Positions 27,325-40,100 of a DNA stretch of 64,000 bases are shown here, piece by piece. Location of the stretch: assembly GCF_001625215.2 (NCBI RefSeq), contig NC_030381.2, positions 42,468,689 through 42,532,688 of the forward strand. Reading direction: 5' to 3'. This DNA is from Daucus carota subsp. sativus. Taxonomy: Eukaryota; Streptophyta; Magnoliopsida; Apiales; Apiaceae. A program made the translations under genes and the position numbers. How positions within the stretch are numbered: position 1 is the first letter of the stretch; every line of letters begins with the position of its first letter. Below the pieces are notes generated by a model, which saw only the letters and a program-made list of their open reading frames with translations, was not told where the DNA came from and made no database searches.

Positions 27325-27784
27325 TTTAAATGTTGTACGCTAAATATAGTGCGGTTTTTAAGCGCTGTATGTATAAGTTTTTTTATACGCGTGCAGTGCT
27401 TACCGTAAGCACAGTGGTTTGTAAAAAATATATATATAAATGCGAGAACATTTGAAATCAAAACTGTTTGCAGAGATTTGAAATAAAAAAATATGGAGAA
27501 TTCGCGTTTTACTACAACAAGATTAACTGAGCTTAATTATAGACGAGAAGATTGTTGGAGATAAAAAAAAACAGCGGTTGTATATTAAGTCGGTTGGTTG
27601 GGGTTTTCTAGAAGAATTGAAAATAACTCTAGAAATTCATACATAATAATAACATTACAAATCAACTAGTTTAAAATAAGATGTTACCACAAATTTTAAA
27701 GTGCTTTTTTCGCTCCAAAGATCTTCCAACACAAACTCAACATTAGCTCTCACTTGATTTTTTTTGTAAGAAATGAAATGAAAT

Positions 27785-28061
27785 GTAAGAGCATCTCCAA
27801 TCACAACTTTAAACGTCATATTTCTTCACTCTCAACTTTATAAATGGAGTAATCTCCAATCATTCATTACTTTATCTTTATATATAAAGTCATCTAATAT
27901 ATTACTTTATATATGAAGTCGAACTATGCATATAAAGCAAAAATTATTTTATTTATAAAATGAAATAATGAATCGAAATGGAATAAAAATATAAACTGAA
28001 AAAAGTCAAAAATAGAGATGAAATTGTTTTATTTATAGAATTGTGATTAGAGACGGCCTAA
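27785..28061. mobile_element. AT-rich MITE with GAGCATCTCCAATC-type ends
   Basis: The left end TAAGAGCATCTCCAATCACA is matched by the inverted right end (TGTGATTAGAGACGGCCT) at about 15 of 21 positions. AAATG occurs immediately left and right, a possible short target duplication. The body is a non-coding AT-rich fold-back. GAGCATCTCCAA ends are frequent in plant MITEs. Confidence 0.6.
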
Positions 28062-29920
28062 ATGACCTACCTAGGTGATGCGGGTGATCAGATATGATCT
28101 TTCCGGCAATATTAGTTTTTTTTTAAGGACTCCGATAATACCAGTCCATAAAGTTTAGATGGGATTTTACTATTTTTAGTTTCTAGGTTTTGTTTTACAT
28201 GGTAAACTGTGCAAACCCCAAATTGCGATATTATAAAATCCCCTTTTTCACCCACAAATATACACACATGTTCTATTTTGCACATATATGTAGTTAAATG
28301 ATAGACGTCTAATGGTTAGAAAATGATGGACGTGAGAAATTAAGGGGCCGTTGGAGTAAATTTAAATAAAGTATTTCTTACTTAAAATAAAAAAATAAAG
28401 AAGTGGACTATGAGTGAGAAATAAAGTAAGATTTATAAGTGATTAAATTTTCTGAAAAAGAAGTAGAAATCCTGAAATAAAAGATAAAATTCTCAGTTTC
28501 TTATAAATATTTTTGACTTTTTACATAAACGAGTCAACAAAAATAGAAACCGACTCTTATCAAAAAAAGCGAGATCCCTCCTCCCCAAACACTAAGATCA
28601 CGAAACTTTTTTTATTTCTACAATAGATTATATACAAATAAGAGTAAAAAGAAAGTATTTTAAAAAAAAATAGGAGAAATAAAAACAGACAAACATACGA
28701 ATTTCCTTTACAGCTTAATAACAAATGATACTTCCACTGTTCCATCCATTTTTGTATTTTTTTAATATTCTCACAGTTCTATATATATCAATAATTTTAA
28801 AAATAATACTTTTTTATAATTTGAAAATCTATTGCCCACTACTAATCCCATCATTTTATATATATTTCTTATTATACATTTTCCAACTTACGAGTATCCT
28901 GCATAAATAATTGTGGGGATGGAATCAGGAAGAGAGTAATCCTCCTGTTTATATGGGCTCGGCATGCATTCTAATATTCTCATAAAATATAGTCTGTTAA
29001 ATTATTTTGAATTTTTTTCTTCTGAATATAATTACTATTGAAACTTTTATAAAAAAAAAAGTTTCAAAAAAAAGTTATGAAATCATGTTTTATATATGTC
29101 TTAAAATACTTGTCGAGTAATGTAAAAAAGCGATGAGATGGAGGCGTATAATTTATGTAAAATGAAAAAAAATAAAGGACAAATGAAAAACAGTGAAAGG
29201 AGATGATACATTTGACCAACTGCACAACTCCTACGTGGAAAGCTATCTGCTGACGCCTGTATTTTTCAACTCACACTTTGACCATCTTCATCTCACTAAC
29301 ATACGCCTCTGGCGCATTACGCACCATGCGTATTCAAGCCCCACTCCTCTTCTCTCATCTACTTTAACACTTAAAAACACAACCCCGTTGACTGTCATTA
29401 CAAATCTATACTTACACAAACACATTTGTATGACTACAGTTAAAGCAAAAGAGATCAAACAGATTGCTCTGTTTTGACTCCTTTGGAACCCCTTTTACTC
29501 TGCTGGTTTATCTGCAACTTACAATCTGGTAATTTCCTCACTTGGGTTTTCTAATCTGCGCGTTCTTGTGCTTAAAGTTGCAATCTTTATTCAAAATGAT
29601 GAGACCTGGGCTTTTCAAGATTCTGGGTTTGCAAGCTTAATCTTTGTTTTCTGTGGTTTATTTGTTGTATTATGGTTATATAAATGATGGGGTTTGTTGA
29701 TATGCTTGAGATCTGTCTGTATAGGTGAGTTTCTTGATCTTTTTCAGCTAAAATTAGGGTTTTCTTGAAGATTGATGGTTTTAAAATATGTTTTTTTTGG
29801 GCTGGAAAGGTTGAAACTTTGGGGTTTGTGGGGGTAAGAGATTTGGTTGATTGAAGAGGTTGGTTGGTTTTATTGTTTTATGATCTTTGTGGAGTGGTTT
29901 TTATATTTAGTGTTAGAAAG
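28062..29920. other. Intergenic and OBERON leader region
   Basis: AT-rich. A Stowaway-like remnant spans about 28940-29145. From about 29460 the sequence becomes T- and G-rich with several GT/AG pairs (for example the donor at GGTAATTTCC near 29528), consistent with a spliced 5' leader for the downstream gene. No other gene was seen. Confidence 0.45.
28940..29145. repeat. Stowaway-like MITE remnant
   Basis: It contains TTCTGAATATAAT and a central fold-back, GAAACTTTTATAA facing AAAGTTTC. The outer termini are degenerate. Confidence 0.4.
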
Positions 29921-32900
29921 ATGAAGAGATTGAAGTCAAGTGATGATATCTCTTCTTATGGGGATAAGGGTAGTAGTAAAGATTGGGGAAGAAGGGATGA
30001 TGATGTGAACTTGCATCGTTCCTTGTCTAATCGAAATGTGTATTACAAGTCTGATAATGGGAAGAAAGGATTGTCTTCGTCTTCATCGAGGTATGATAGG
30101 CTTGATGATGATCGTGAGAATTCTAGATCAGTTAGGAAACGTACAGATTACGATGTGGAAAGTTATGATAGGAGAAAAGGGTATGATAGGTATAGGGATG
30201 GTGGTGAAAGAGGAATTATAAGCTCTTCGCCACGAGGAGGATATAGTGGGGATCGAATTCATCGGTCTGAGAGCTTTTCTGTGCCGAGGAGGGAGTTTCC
30301 AAAGGGTTTTAGGTCGGAGAGGGATCGACCACGAAGAGAAGGGAGTGTTTCATCTTGGAGGAGATTTGGTGCTGCTAAAGATGTTGATGAAAATGGTTCT
30401 AGGAGTGGTCATGAATTTACTAGAGGAATCAGGGTGGTATCAGATGACGCAGGGAAAGTGAAGTCCCCTGGTGGAAGCCTAGGAGAGATGGGGAGACCTA
30501 GCAGCTGGCAGTCAGTGCGGACTCCAGACCACCCTCAGGGTTTGAGAGATACGAAGTCACCATCAAGATCAAGAAGTGCAAGGTCGCCGTCGTGTTCAAA
30601 AAATGCAAGGTCGCCTTCTTGTTCAAAAAATGTAAGGTCGCCGTCTTGTTCAAAAAATGCAAAGTCGCCATCATGCTCAAAAAATGCAAAGTCACCTCCG
30701 AGGTCGAAGGATTCCGGAAGTGAGCAATCAAAAAGTGTTGAAGTGAAGAAAAGTGAAGACTTGCCTATTGAGAGTGGAGATAATAGTGAGATGGAAGAAG
30801 GGGAACTAGAACCTGATCCTGAACCAATTCCAGTAGTTGAGCACCTACCTGAAGAAGAAGCTGTTAATGAGTTAAAACCAATTCAACAGGAGTTCAGTAA
30901 GGACAATCTTATTGAAGCTAAAAGTTTGGGAGACACAGTAATATCTGAAGCAAACCTACAATTCAATCAAGGAACAGTTCATGAAGAAAAAACAGAAGCT
31001 CAAGTGTCAGAAGCTACTCATAATGTGGAAGAAAATGTTGATAACTTATCAGGTTCTCCTAACACATCTGTTCATAAAACAAGTAAAGTTGAAGTTGCAA
31101 ATGCAACCACAAAAGTTGTTGAAGTTGCCAATGATCAACAGTCTCCCCTGGAGAATAGCATTTCTGCTGAGAGAGCAATTGATATCGTAAAAGAGCCATG
31201 CACTTCCAATTATGAGAAGAAGGATAACAAGGGCGTTGATCTTGAAGTAAAATCAGAAAATATTGAATTGCCTGGATTGATAGAAGGCGCTGAGGATAAA
31301 AATGTCACATCTAGAGTTGTTTTGTCATTTTTAGATGACAGAGTTGGTCAAAGTCTAAAAGACAAGGGAAAAGGTTTGGCTATTTTGCCTTCTACTGATT
31401 CTACAGAAGATGTTATAAGATCTGAATCTGAAACCTTCAAGGAAGGTCCAAGCCCAAGGGGATTTCAGTTGTTTTTTGTTGATCCTGTGAAGAAAGCTGC
31501 TGTAGCAGAGAAATCGAGTTCTAGTAAGCTGAAAGATGAGCAGATAACAACAGAACCGCTTGAACTTTCTCTAAGCTTACCAAGTGTTCTATACGCTAAC
31601 AATTCCCAAAACACAATTCAAGCTACTGGTTCTCAAAATACAGTTCAAGCTGTCAGTTCTCCTAGTCATGCGAGGAGTGTTCAGTCCTTTGCTAGTAGTT
31701 TTCGGACAAGTTCTGATGCATTTACTGCATCGTTGTCTTTCTCAGGTTCTCAGACATTCACACATAACCCTAGCTGTTCCATGACAAACAATTCCTATGA
31801 CAACTGTGAAAAATCAGTTGGGAGTCGCCCTATTTTTAAGGGAGTGGACCAAGTAACTCCTGCATGGCAAGGTCAATCTTCCAATGAGACAGAAAACAAA
31901 GAACAGCCCATGTATCAAAGGATATTGTCAAATGGAAATGGTCTTACGCATCATTCACAAATATCTCAAGATATTATTATTGGCCGTGTTGTTCAATTGC
32001 AGCATCAACCTGAAGAAGGAAGCTCTAAACTACCTAGAGGACTTGATCGACAATTAAGTCACAACAAACAGTTAGCAAGTGTACAGTTAAGGCATCCAAC
32101 TGACGTTAGATCCCCTACACAGAGTACAGTGTCCCATGGAACTGGACCCGATTATTGGAATGAAAAGAGGCAGGTTATGAGAGATAAAGCTTCTGGTGAT
32201 GTGCAAGATGAGAAACATTCATTCCTGGGGAATGGAGCTGATTTCATGGAGCCAATTATCAGCATGATAATTTCTGAGCCAATACACACAGCAGCTAGGA
32301 AATTTAATGAAATGACTAGGCAAGCTGCCTCAAGGTTAAAGGAGTCAGTTCGTGATGTTATTTTGAATCCTGGTAAGAGATCAAAGCTGCATGAGTTTCA
32401 AAAAGCACTGGAGAGGAGATCTGATATTACCTTGGAAATTCTTTTACAATCCCATCGAGCCCAACTGGAAGTCTTAGTAGCTTTAAAAACTGGTCTACAA
32501 GATTTCCTTCAGCAAAATTATGAAATATCATCTTCTGATCTGGCTGAAATATTTCTGAACTTAAGGTGCCGTAATCTCACTTGTCGCAGTCAGTTGCCTG
32601 TTGATGAATGTGATTGCAGAATTTGTGTGCAGAAGAATGGTTTTTGTAGTGCTTGCATGTGTCTAGTATGTTCAAAGTTTGACATGGCTTCTAACACCTG
32701 TAGTTGGGTCGGATGTGACGTCTGTCTTCATTGGTGCCATGCAGATTGTGGTTTACGAGAATCATATATTAGAAATGGTCACAGTGCATCTAGGGCTCAA
32801 GGAACAACAGAAATGCAGTTCCATTGTGTTGCTTGCCATCATCCTTCTGAAATGTTTGGCTTTGTAAAAGAAGTTTTTCAAAATTTTGCAAAAGAATGGA

Positions 32901-34880
32901 CAGCTGAAACACTTTCCAAAGAACTTAATTATGTCAGAAAAATTTTCCATGCAAGTGAGGATGCTAGAGGGAGGCGGATGCACGAGCTTGCCACTCAGAT
33001 GCTGACAAGGCTGGCAAACAAGTCTGATGTTCAAGAAGTTCGAAGTGGCATTATGGCATTGCTCTCAAGTAAATATTCTCACTTTTACTCTACACTTGTT
33101 TGTTGTTATGTTGGGCCGGGGCTGTTCTACTAAAACTGACTACTCCATATGCCATTATTCAAACTGTAATACTTGCTTAAGTATTCACTAGGGTTTAATG
33201 TGGTATGTATCGGTTGAGTACTATAATAGTTATTTGATAACTTCCAAATTATTTTTGGAGAAAGATCAGTTGGCTGATGTTCATTTGTAGTGCATCTAAA
33301 ATTCTAAATGTTTATAAGCATCAAGTCTAAATTTGTCTCGCCTCTAGTAGAAGTTGTTCACTTGCACCAAAACCTCTATGATTATCTTTAGGGATTTTGC
33401 TCTTTCTCCTCTTCTTTACTGTATTAGTACAATTGCTTAGCAGGTTTATGCTACAAACTTCACCCTGAATTTTTTCTCTAGAACAAGACCACATAACTAA
33501 ACTGTATGCATGATGTGCTCTTTTTCGAGTGGCTTGCAAGTTTGAGACTATTCTCTGTTGAAAATCAGAGGTGTAGGTTTCATGTCCCAAAGTTCTGTGT
33601 AAATTATCAGAAAGTAAACCAGATAGCTAATAAGTTGAAGTCTGTTGTTTGGTCCATGGTTAATGAGCCCGGTCAATGGGAATCGGAACCTCAAACCCAT
33701 GTGCTGGTGTTTGGATTAGTAATGATGTTGCATGGAATGAGAACTTCAATTCCACTTGGAGGGTAAATCATTCCTTACACAACTCTTAGGGTACCCATTC
33801 CTCTACCCCTCATTCCCATTCCCGATTCCTATACCCACACACTATCCAAACGCCCCCTTTGATTTCATTGCGGGAGGAAGTTGTTTTCTGTAAATGTTAT
33901 TGCCTATATGATTAGTTTATCGACTTGAGCATGAAAATTATGTCATATCTTCCAAAAGTTTTGTTTGCTACTTCCTTTAGTAATTGGTATTCTGCGTGAT
34001 TAGAAAACAGGGCTTTGCTATGATCTTGTGGTTTCCCTGATCAATTTCAGGGCAGTAATATTTTATAGAATATATGATTATGCTTCATCTGCAATTTGTG
34101 CTTTATTATTAAATATCAACAATGGACACTCGTTTACTGTTCTGCTAATTATCATGTGTTTGCAATGGTAAAATGATAATGATGATGTTACTTTAGAAAA
34201 CCAAACTAATAATGATTGGTTTTTTCTTTCATTTACAAGCACTTTGTAAGCTAAAAATGTGATGTTATGTCATTCTTTGTTTGCTTACCTTCTCTCTTGT
34301 GAACACAGAGATTAATTCTTCAGAGAGTAGCCGTCTGATTGTTCCTGGAAAAGAAAGTCTTAAAAAGAAAATGGAAGAAGGGACTAGCATTATTGCTGGA
34401 TCCAGCCAAGAACCTACATGGCTGAAAGCTGCCTATTCAGATAAAGGTCCTCAACGGGAAAGATCTGCTAATTTACTTCCCAGCTTTGACTTTGAAACAA
34501 ATGATAAGCATGTAGCCAGTTCGGATTTGTTGAGGCGTACTAAAAAGGAGCCTGGCTTTGATGAATTAGAAAGTATTGTAAGAATCAAGCAAGCAGAAGC
34601 CAATATGTTTCAGTCACGTGCTGATGATGCAAGAAGGGAGGCTGAAGGTCTTAAACGCATTGCGAATGCAAAGAATGAAAAAATCGAAGAAGAATACACT
34701 GGTAGAATCAGAAAGTTGCAATTGATCGAGGCCGAGGAAATCCGTAGGCAGAAATTCCTCCAGCTTCAGAATTTAGAACGAGAACACGAAGAATATTTTA
34801 ATATGAAGACAAGGATGAAAACAGAAATCAAAGACTTGTTGTTGAAAATGGAAGCTGCAAAATGCAATTTTACCTTGTGA
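29921..34880 (+). CDS. OBE4: OBERON-type PHD-finger protein (OBE4/TTA2-like)
   Basis: Two exons, 29921-33068 and 34309-34880, join in phase (A|AG, Lys) to 3720 nt, 1239 residues. OBERON proteins are nuclear PHD-finger factors needed for root and shoot meristem establishment. I chose the Met of MKRLKSSDDISSYGDKG because the family starts this way; an in-frame Met 19 codons upstream is less likely. Order of parts: a basic Arg/Ser-rich N-terminus with SSWRRFG; a 9-residue tandem repeat near residues 220-264; an acidic stretch (EMEEGELEPDPEP); a long low-complexity middle; and the Cys/His-rich PHD region near residues 882-965 (CDCRICVQKNGFC, CSWVGCDVCLHWCHADCG, FHCVACHHP). The second exon supplies a charged coiled coil near residues 1130-1230. 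The length is above the roughly 1160 residues I recall for Arabidopsis OBE4. The intron is 1240 bp. Confidence 0.93.
30578..30712 (+). repeat. Five-unit 27-bp coding tandem repeat in OBE4
   Basis: Five 27-bp units each encode a nonapeptide of the form A-(R/K)-S-P-S-C-S-K-N. The last reads AKSPPRSKD. It resembles an RS/SP-rich phosphorylatable tract. Confidence 0.95.
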
Positions 34881-35399
34881 AATAGTACATCAGTGACATG
34901 TAATTTAAAAGATACACCTCTCAGTCTCTATATTCAGGTAATATTAGCCATTAGACATCGACCCTTTTGTTGTCCACCATTATAATTTCAACTAGTCAAA
35001 TTTATGTAGACCTTCAGCAATGGTGGTACACCTTTCTGTGAAAGGCTTAATCGGCCAAGCAATCTTTTAATGTTTCAAGACTTGGCAAGCTATATATATC
35101 AGCCTTGTGAAGTAGAAGAATGATTTGAGAGGATGGGATAATTTCCCTGTATACATCTATCGATATATATAGCATGTATTACATAGAAGAATGGTTTGAG
35201 AGAATGGGATAATTTCCCTATACAACTATTGTATCTACACTATCTTCGTTGTAGCCAATGCCAAGGCACGATACTCTGCTAGCTTCATTGCTCGACCCGC
35301 TGTTTTCTTGAGGCCCAAACGAGTAAACCTTTAAAACAGACATAATAGCTTCTCCAGAGGTGATTTGTTCACTCTGAAATTTAGCAACCCATCAAAATA
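34881..35399. other. OBE4 3' region
   Basis: Probable 3' untranslated region followed by spacer. A segment of about 42 bp (AGAAGAATGATTTGAGAGG onward, 35113) recurs at 35185 with four mismatches, an imperfect local duplication. Confidence 0.5.
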
Positions 35400-35624
35400 C
35401 TCCCTCCATCCCAAATTAGATGAGCTCGTTTATTTTGGGCACGCATTTTAAAGTGCATTGACAGCATATTTACATTACGTATTTTTAAAATTTTATTTTT
35501 GCAAATAGAAATTTAAATATGAAGTTTTTGTTTACAAAATAAAAATTAAAAAAATAAATTTCGGAACTAGACGGTCAATACACCTTAAGTTACGTGCTAA
35601 TTTTCTAATTTGGGATGGAGGGAG
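35400..35624. mobile_element. Stowaway-like MITE with perfect ends
   Basis: The 225-bp element runs from CTCCCTCCATCCCAAATTAG to the exact inverted complement ending GGATGGAGGGAG. It is flanked by TA on both sides (35398-35399 and 35625-35626), the Tc1/mariner-type target duplication. The interior is a non-coding fold-back. Confidence 0.92.
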
Positions 35625-35713
35625 TATATTCTAACTCAGTGATGTTGGCTATATTGACCGACCTCCGGAGTATATTCTAACTCAGTGATGTTGGCTATAT
35701 TGACCGACCTCCG
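35622..35713. repeat. Perfect 46-bp tandem duplication
   Basis: Units 35622-35667 and 35668-35713 are identical and begin with GAGTA, which is the last three bases of the MITE plus its TA target. Confidence 0.93.
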
Positions 35714-36617
35714 AGAGACGTAATAAATTTTACCTTATAGTAATAACTTGTCCACACATTTGGTAGGAAGTTGATTAAAATTACATACAAAGGAAATATA
35801 TCATTGGAATTATTTTTTCATGTAAATTCTGTAATATTTATTTATAAATTATAATATGTATTAGTTACTTCTACTAGAATTTCGCAAGGTTGAATGTATT
35901 TCTTTTATAATATATATTAATGATTTTTAACAAAGAGTTTTATAAGAAGGAAGATATAATTTTTATTTATAGTATATATTAATCACTTTTAACTATGACA
36001 ACTGCAAATGCTCTTATAAAACATATTAACTGATCATTTTGCAAAATTGGAAATGCTTATGTAAATCTAGGAAGTTGAATTATTCAACTGAGATTTTATT
36101 GAATTTTAATAGATTGTATCTGATTTTAATTTTATGCATATTTTATCATTTGATAAAATATCATAGGATCTTTAGAATTTATATACAAAAATGACATCAG
36201 TCGAAATGAATTAAATATATAAAATTTAGCACTTATCATATACTTATAGACACGCATTAGACAAATTGTTTCTTAAAAATACTAGATATACAATTTTCAA
36301 GACTAGTATATAATACATACCCACAACATAATTTTATTTAGTGTATTTATATAAGATGCTTAATTATTTTGAAAGAATATGTAAATTGGGAGGAGGAAGT
36401 ATTAAATAACAATAGAATAAGAATCTTTAAAAAAAACAATAGAATAAGGATAATACGTTTTGTTAAAACGGAAAACAGGAAAAGCAGATCGGCCGGCTCG
36501 AGACCCAAGAGGCATGAGCGTGTAAATACATAGGCTCACCACTACAAGACACTTTAGTCCAGCTTGTCTTGTCATCTAACTCTTATCCCCCGTCTATTTT
36601 CTCTATTTTTAGTATTT
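35714..36617. other. AT-rich spacer upstream of SMT1
   Basis: No gene or recognised transposon. A more GC-rich island (about 36485-36560, containing CGGCCGGCTCGAG) lies just before the presumed SMT1 promoter. Confidence 0.5.
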
Positions 36618-36627
36618 ACATATAAAT
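36618..36627 (+). promoter_or_regulatory. Possible SMT1 TATA box
   Basis: ACATATAAAT lies about 125 bp before the probable leader-intron donor at 36743. A second candidate, TTATAAT, is at 36646. The choice is tentative and no transcript start is visible. Confidence 0.3.
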
Positions 36628-36742
36628 CTTTTCCTAACTATCTCTTTATAATAATCCACTACATCAGTATATACTTCACACCACTGGTACTACTTTTCTC
36701 TCACATTGATCCAATCTCTACTTTCCAGGGCTTTCAGATTCT

Positions 36743-37141
36743 GTAAGCTCTCTGAAAAACCCTTCTTTTGTTTTCAACATCTTTATGAGATTTTTTTGAT
36801 TTGGGTTGGTGTAGTTTTGGTAATTCAAGTACATTTGATTGAGTATGTTGTGTTGTTGAATGTAGATCACTTTCTTGTTTCAGTTTTTCATAATTTTTGT
36901 CATAAAAATACAATCTTGTGTTTTGTTTTTTTTTTTTGATTTGGGTGGTTGTAATAATTTGAATAACTCGAGTGCATTTGATTGAGTTGTGCTGTTGAAT
37001 GTAGATCTTATTCTGTTATTAATTTTTATTCATTGTTGTCATAACGATACAATCTTTATGTGTTTTTTTTGTTTGTAATCTTGTACTAATCTTGATAATT
37101 GAAGAACATTTAATGGAGTTATGTTGTGTTGTTGAATGTAG
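36743..37141 (+). other. Probable leader (5' UTR) intron of SMT1
   Basis: The donor GTAAGC follows TTTCAGATTCT. The acceptor AATGTAG lies 20 bp before the ATG. The sequence between is T-rich and holds three tandem repeats, listed separately. Confidence 0.6.
36795..37141 (+). repeat. Three-copy tandem repeat of about 138 bp in the SMT1 leader intron
   Basis: Each unit runs from a T-rich tract with TTTGATTTGGG to TTGAATGTAGATC. The GAATGTAG anchors are at 36858, 36997 and 37134, so the spacing is 139 and 137 bp. Unit 3 is partial at its start. Shared inner blocks are ACATTTGATTGAG and CATAAxxATACAATCTT. Confidence 0.88.
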
Positions 37142-37161
37142 ATCTTAAAGGGCAGGCAGGT

Positions 37162-40100
37162 ATGGCGAATGGTGGAGCTTTGGATCTTACTTCTCATCTT
37201 GGTGGAAAGATTCAGAAAGATGATGTTCTTGATGCTGTTGACAAGTACACTTAATATACACTCTATCCCTGTCTGTCTTTGTGTGTGTGTGTGTGTGTGT
37301 GTGTTTTAGTGATTGTATTGTTATGTGAATTACTAGTTTGTGGGATTTTTATGTTTGTTCACTGATTGCCTGTTAGGCCAATAGTTCCAATCGCTCTTTG
37401 GAGTATGTAAACACATTGTAATCTAGTACTAATGATATGCAATAAGTAGGCTATGTTTGGTCATACATACTTTTGATTGTACAGTTTAAGGTGTTGAGTT
37501 TATTACTTTACTTGAAAAATATGATATGTAGAAGTGCTTGTGAAATTCGAAGATTGGGCCGAGTTTAACTGCAATTCAATTAATAGAATGGAGTGGATCC
37601 TGTTATCATATAGATCTTGATAAGAAAGTATCACTTTTTCATACTGATCTTTGTATACTGCAAATTGTTCGTAATATTATACATATTTCAATGCTTTTTA
37701 TCATTTAAATCATTGTTGGAATTCTAGTATAGTGCTAATTTCTTGATGTTCTTCTTTTATTATTATTTTTTTGTATATTTAATAACATCTTTGTAATTAT
37801 CATTCTTTTTAATACATCAGGTATGAGAAGTATCATGTTGCTTTTGGAGGGGAAGAAGAAGGGAGAAAAGCAAACTACACGGACATGGTATATCCCTTCC
37901 CTAGGAATATGGTGATTTGCATGTCTATATTCTTATTTCTAACCACTTATGCAAGAAAAAGGTTTTTCTTCTATTATTGTGTATGTTATTCATATAATAA
38001 TCTTCTGCCTGGTTTTTTCCAACTGTAGAGCAGCCTTGAAAGGAGATACATGCAAGTTAGTTCTATTAATAAATTCTCAAAAAGTTTGATTTGTGTTTCA
38101 GGTTAATAAATACTATGATCTAGTCACAAGCTTTTACGAATATGGTTGGGGAGAATCATTTCATTTTGCACCCAGGTGAAATGTTATTCTCTCACGATTC
38201 TCTTGAAATCCTGTTTTTAATAAGCATATAACTGTATGTGTGCTTGTCTGTGTCGTCCGGTAATAGGTGTCTTTCAACAGCTCTGTAAAATATAACTGTA
38301 CTGTGTCTGCAGATGGAAAACAGAATCTCTTCGAGAAAGCATCAAGCGGCATGAACATTTCCTTGCTCTACAACTGGGTCTTAAGCCTGGGCAGAAGGTC
38401 TTTCTACTTGCTTAACTGTAGACTGCAATTGATAAAAATTAAACATGCTGACTGATAAATATTATTCATCCCCTCCGTCCTCCAGAAATGGCTGAAAGTG
38501 CACTTCACATATATATTTTTATCTTTCCACTCAGCCTCCAACTTGGTGCAAACAAAATAGCAGTGACAACATAATTTTTGTATAAAAACGTCTGCTATTG
38601 GGTGAAATTGTCTAAGATATACTATATATGACTTCAACCACATCCTTTAATAATTCAATAATATTTGTCGTTTATTTAATATTTTTTCATAGACAATGCA
38701 TTGTAACATGACCCTTTTTGTCTACTGTAGGTTCTGGATGTAGGATGCGGAATTGGTGGACCACTGAGGGAAATAGCTAGGTTCAGGTTGGTAGTAATAT
38801 TATACCACGTTAATTAAGTCAGCTTTTCATGTATAAGTTATTCTTCCTTGATGGCCTGGGACACTAAAACTTAAGATAAGTAGAACCTGGAATCTTGATA
38901 AATACGATAAATTAATATTTTAAATATACTTTTCAGTCTCAACATAAAAGAGACAGCGTATATTTAAACTTGATAAATCATGAATTCCATTGGCTCCGAG
39001 GTTATTAATTTGTGATTATTTATGTTTTTGAATAAATCAATCAATATGACGAATTATTTAAGTCTTGTTATTGCACATTTTGTTAAAATCATTTGTTACT
39101 TCACTTTTTGGATTTCACGTTGTACTAAGAGCTCTATATGTTTGTATCTGTAACTCTATGTGTTCTGTTGTCTGAATATTTGGCAGTTCCACTTCCGTTA
39201 CAGGGCTGAACAACAATGAATATCAGATAACAAGGGGAAAGGTAAATGTTATTAGCGTGTACAATGTTTTTTTTTAATACCCCGAATACTGTATTGCTCT
39301 GTCCATATAAAAGACCCTAGCTCATTTTTTTCTTATATCTGTTTATTGGCAGAAACTAAATCACATGGCAGAACTAGACCAGACCTGTAATTTTGTGAAG
39401 GTTAGTGGTTTGTAAAAGTATAGTTTATGTCATGCTTCAAATTATCTGTTTGTGTACTCAGTTTATGTTAAATATTAATGCAGGGAGATTTCATGAAAAT
39501 GCCATTTCAAGATAATAGTTTTGATGCAGTCTATGCAATTGAAGCTACTTGCCATGCCCCTGATGCGGTACTTAAAATTAGATGACCTGATAAACCAATC
39601 ACAGATAATGAAATACATCTAGTTAATATAATTGTCCATTTTTTATGCTGTACTGTAAACTCTGTTTGGGGGTTGGGGGGTTTGATCTCTTGCACCTTTT
39701 TATGACTTAAATTGCTTGTTTGACTCGAAGGTCGGGTGCTACAAAGAGATTTATAGAGTGTTAAAGCCCGGTCAATGTTTTGCTGCATATGAATGGTGCA
39801 TGACTGATTCCTTTGATCCCAGCAATGCAGATCACCAAAGAATCAAGGTTCTAGTAGAGCTTAATACATACTTTGCACAGGTTATAACCATATGTCTATC
39901 TTAAACATGTGATTGTAAATTTTCATTGACAGGCTGAAATTGAGCTTGGTGATGGCCTCCCTGACATCAGGTTGACTACACAATGTATTGAAGCTTTGAA
40001 ACAAGCAGGTTTTGAAGTGAGTGACAGATTTGTCTACGTTATTTATTATGTGCTGTGTGATTTGAGTGTATATAATTTGATTTATAATTTGCTCCACCCC

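Noticed and set aside
30498-30731. Minus-strand frame with repeated TLHFLN units
   Set aside because: It is the antisense shadow of the OBE4 27-bp repeat.
33657-33860. Possible MITE in the OBE4 intron (GGTGTTTGGATT and inverted CCAAACGCCCC)
   Set aside because: The ends are only loosely inverted and no target duplication could be found, so it is not listed as an element.
38470-38640. Stowaway-like MITE in SMT1 intron 4
   Set aside because: Only a CCCCTCCGTCC-like left end is seen; there is no matching right end.
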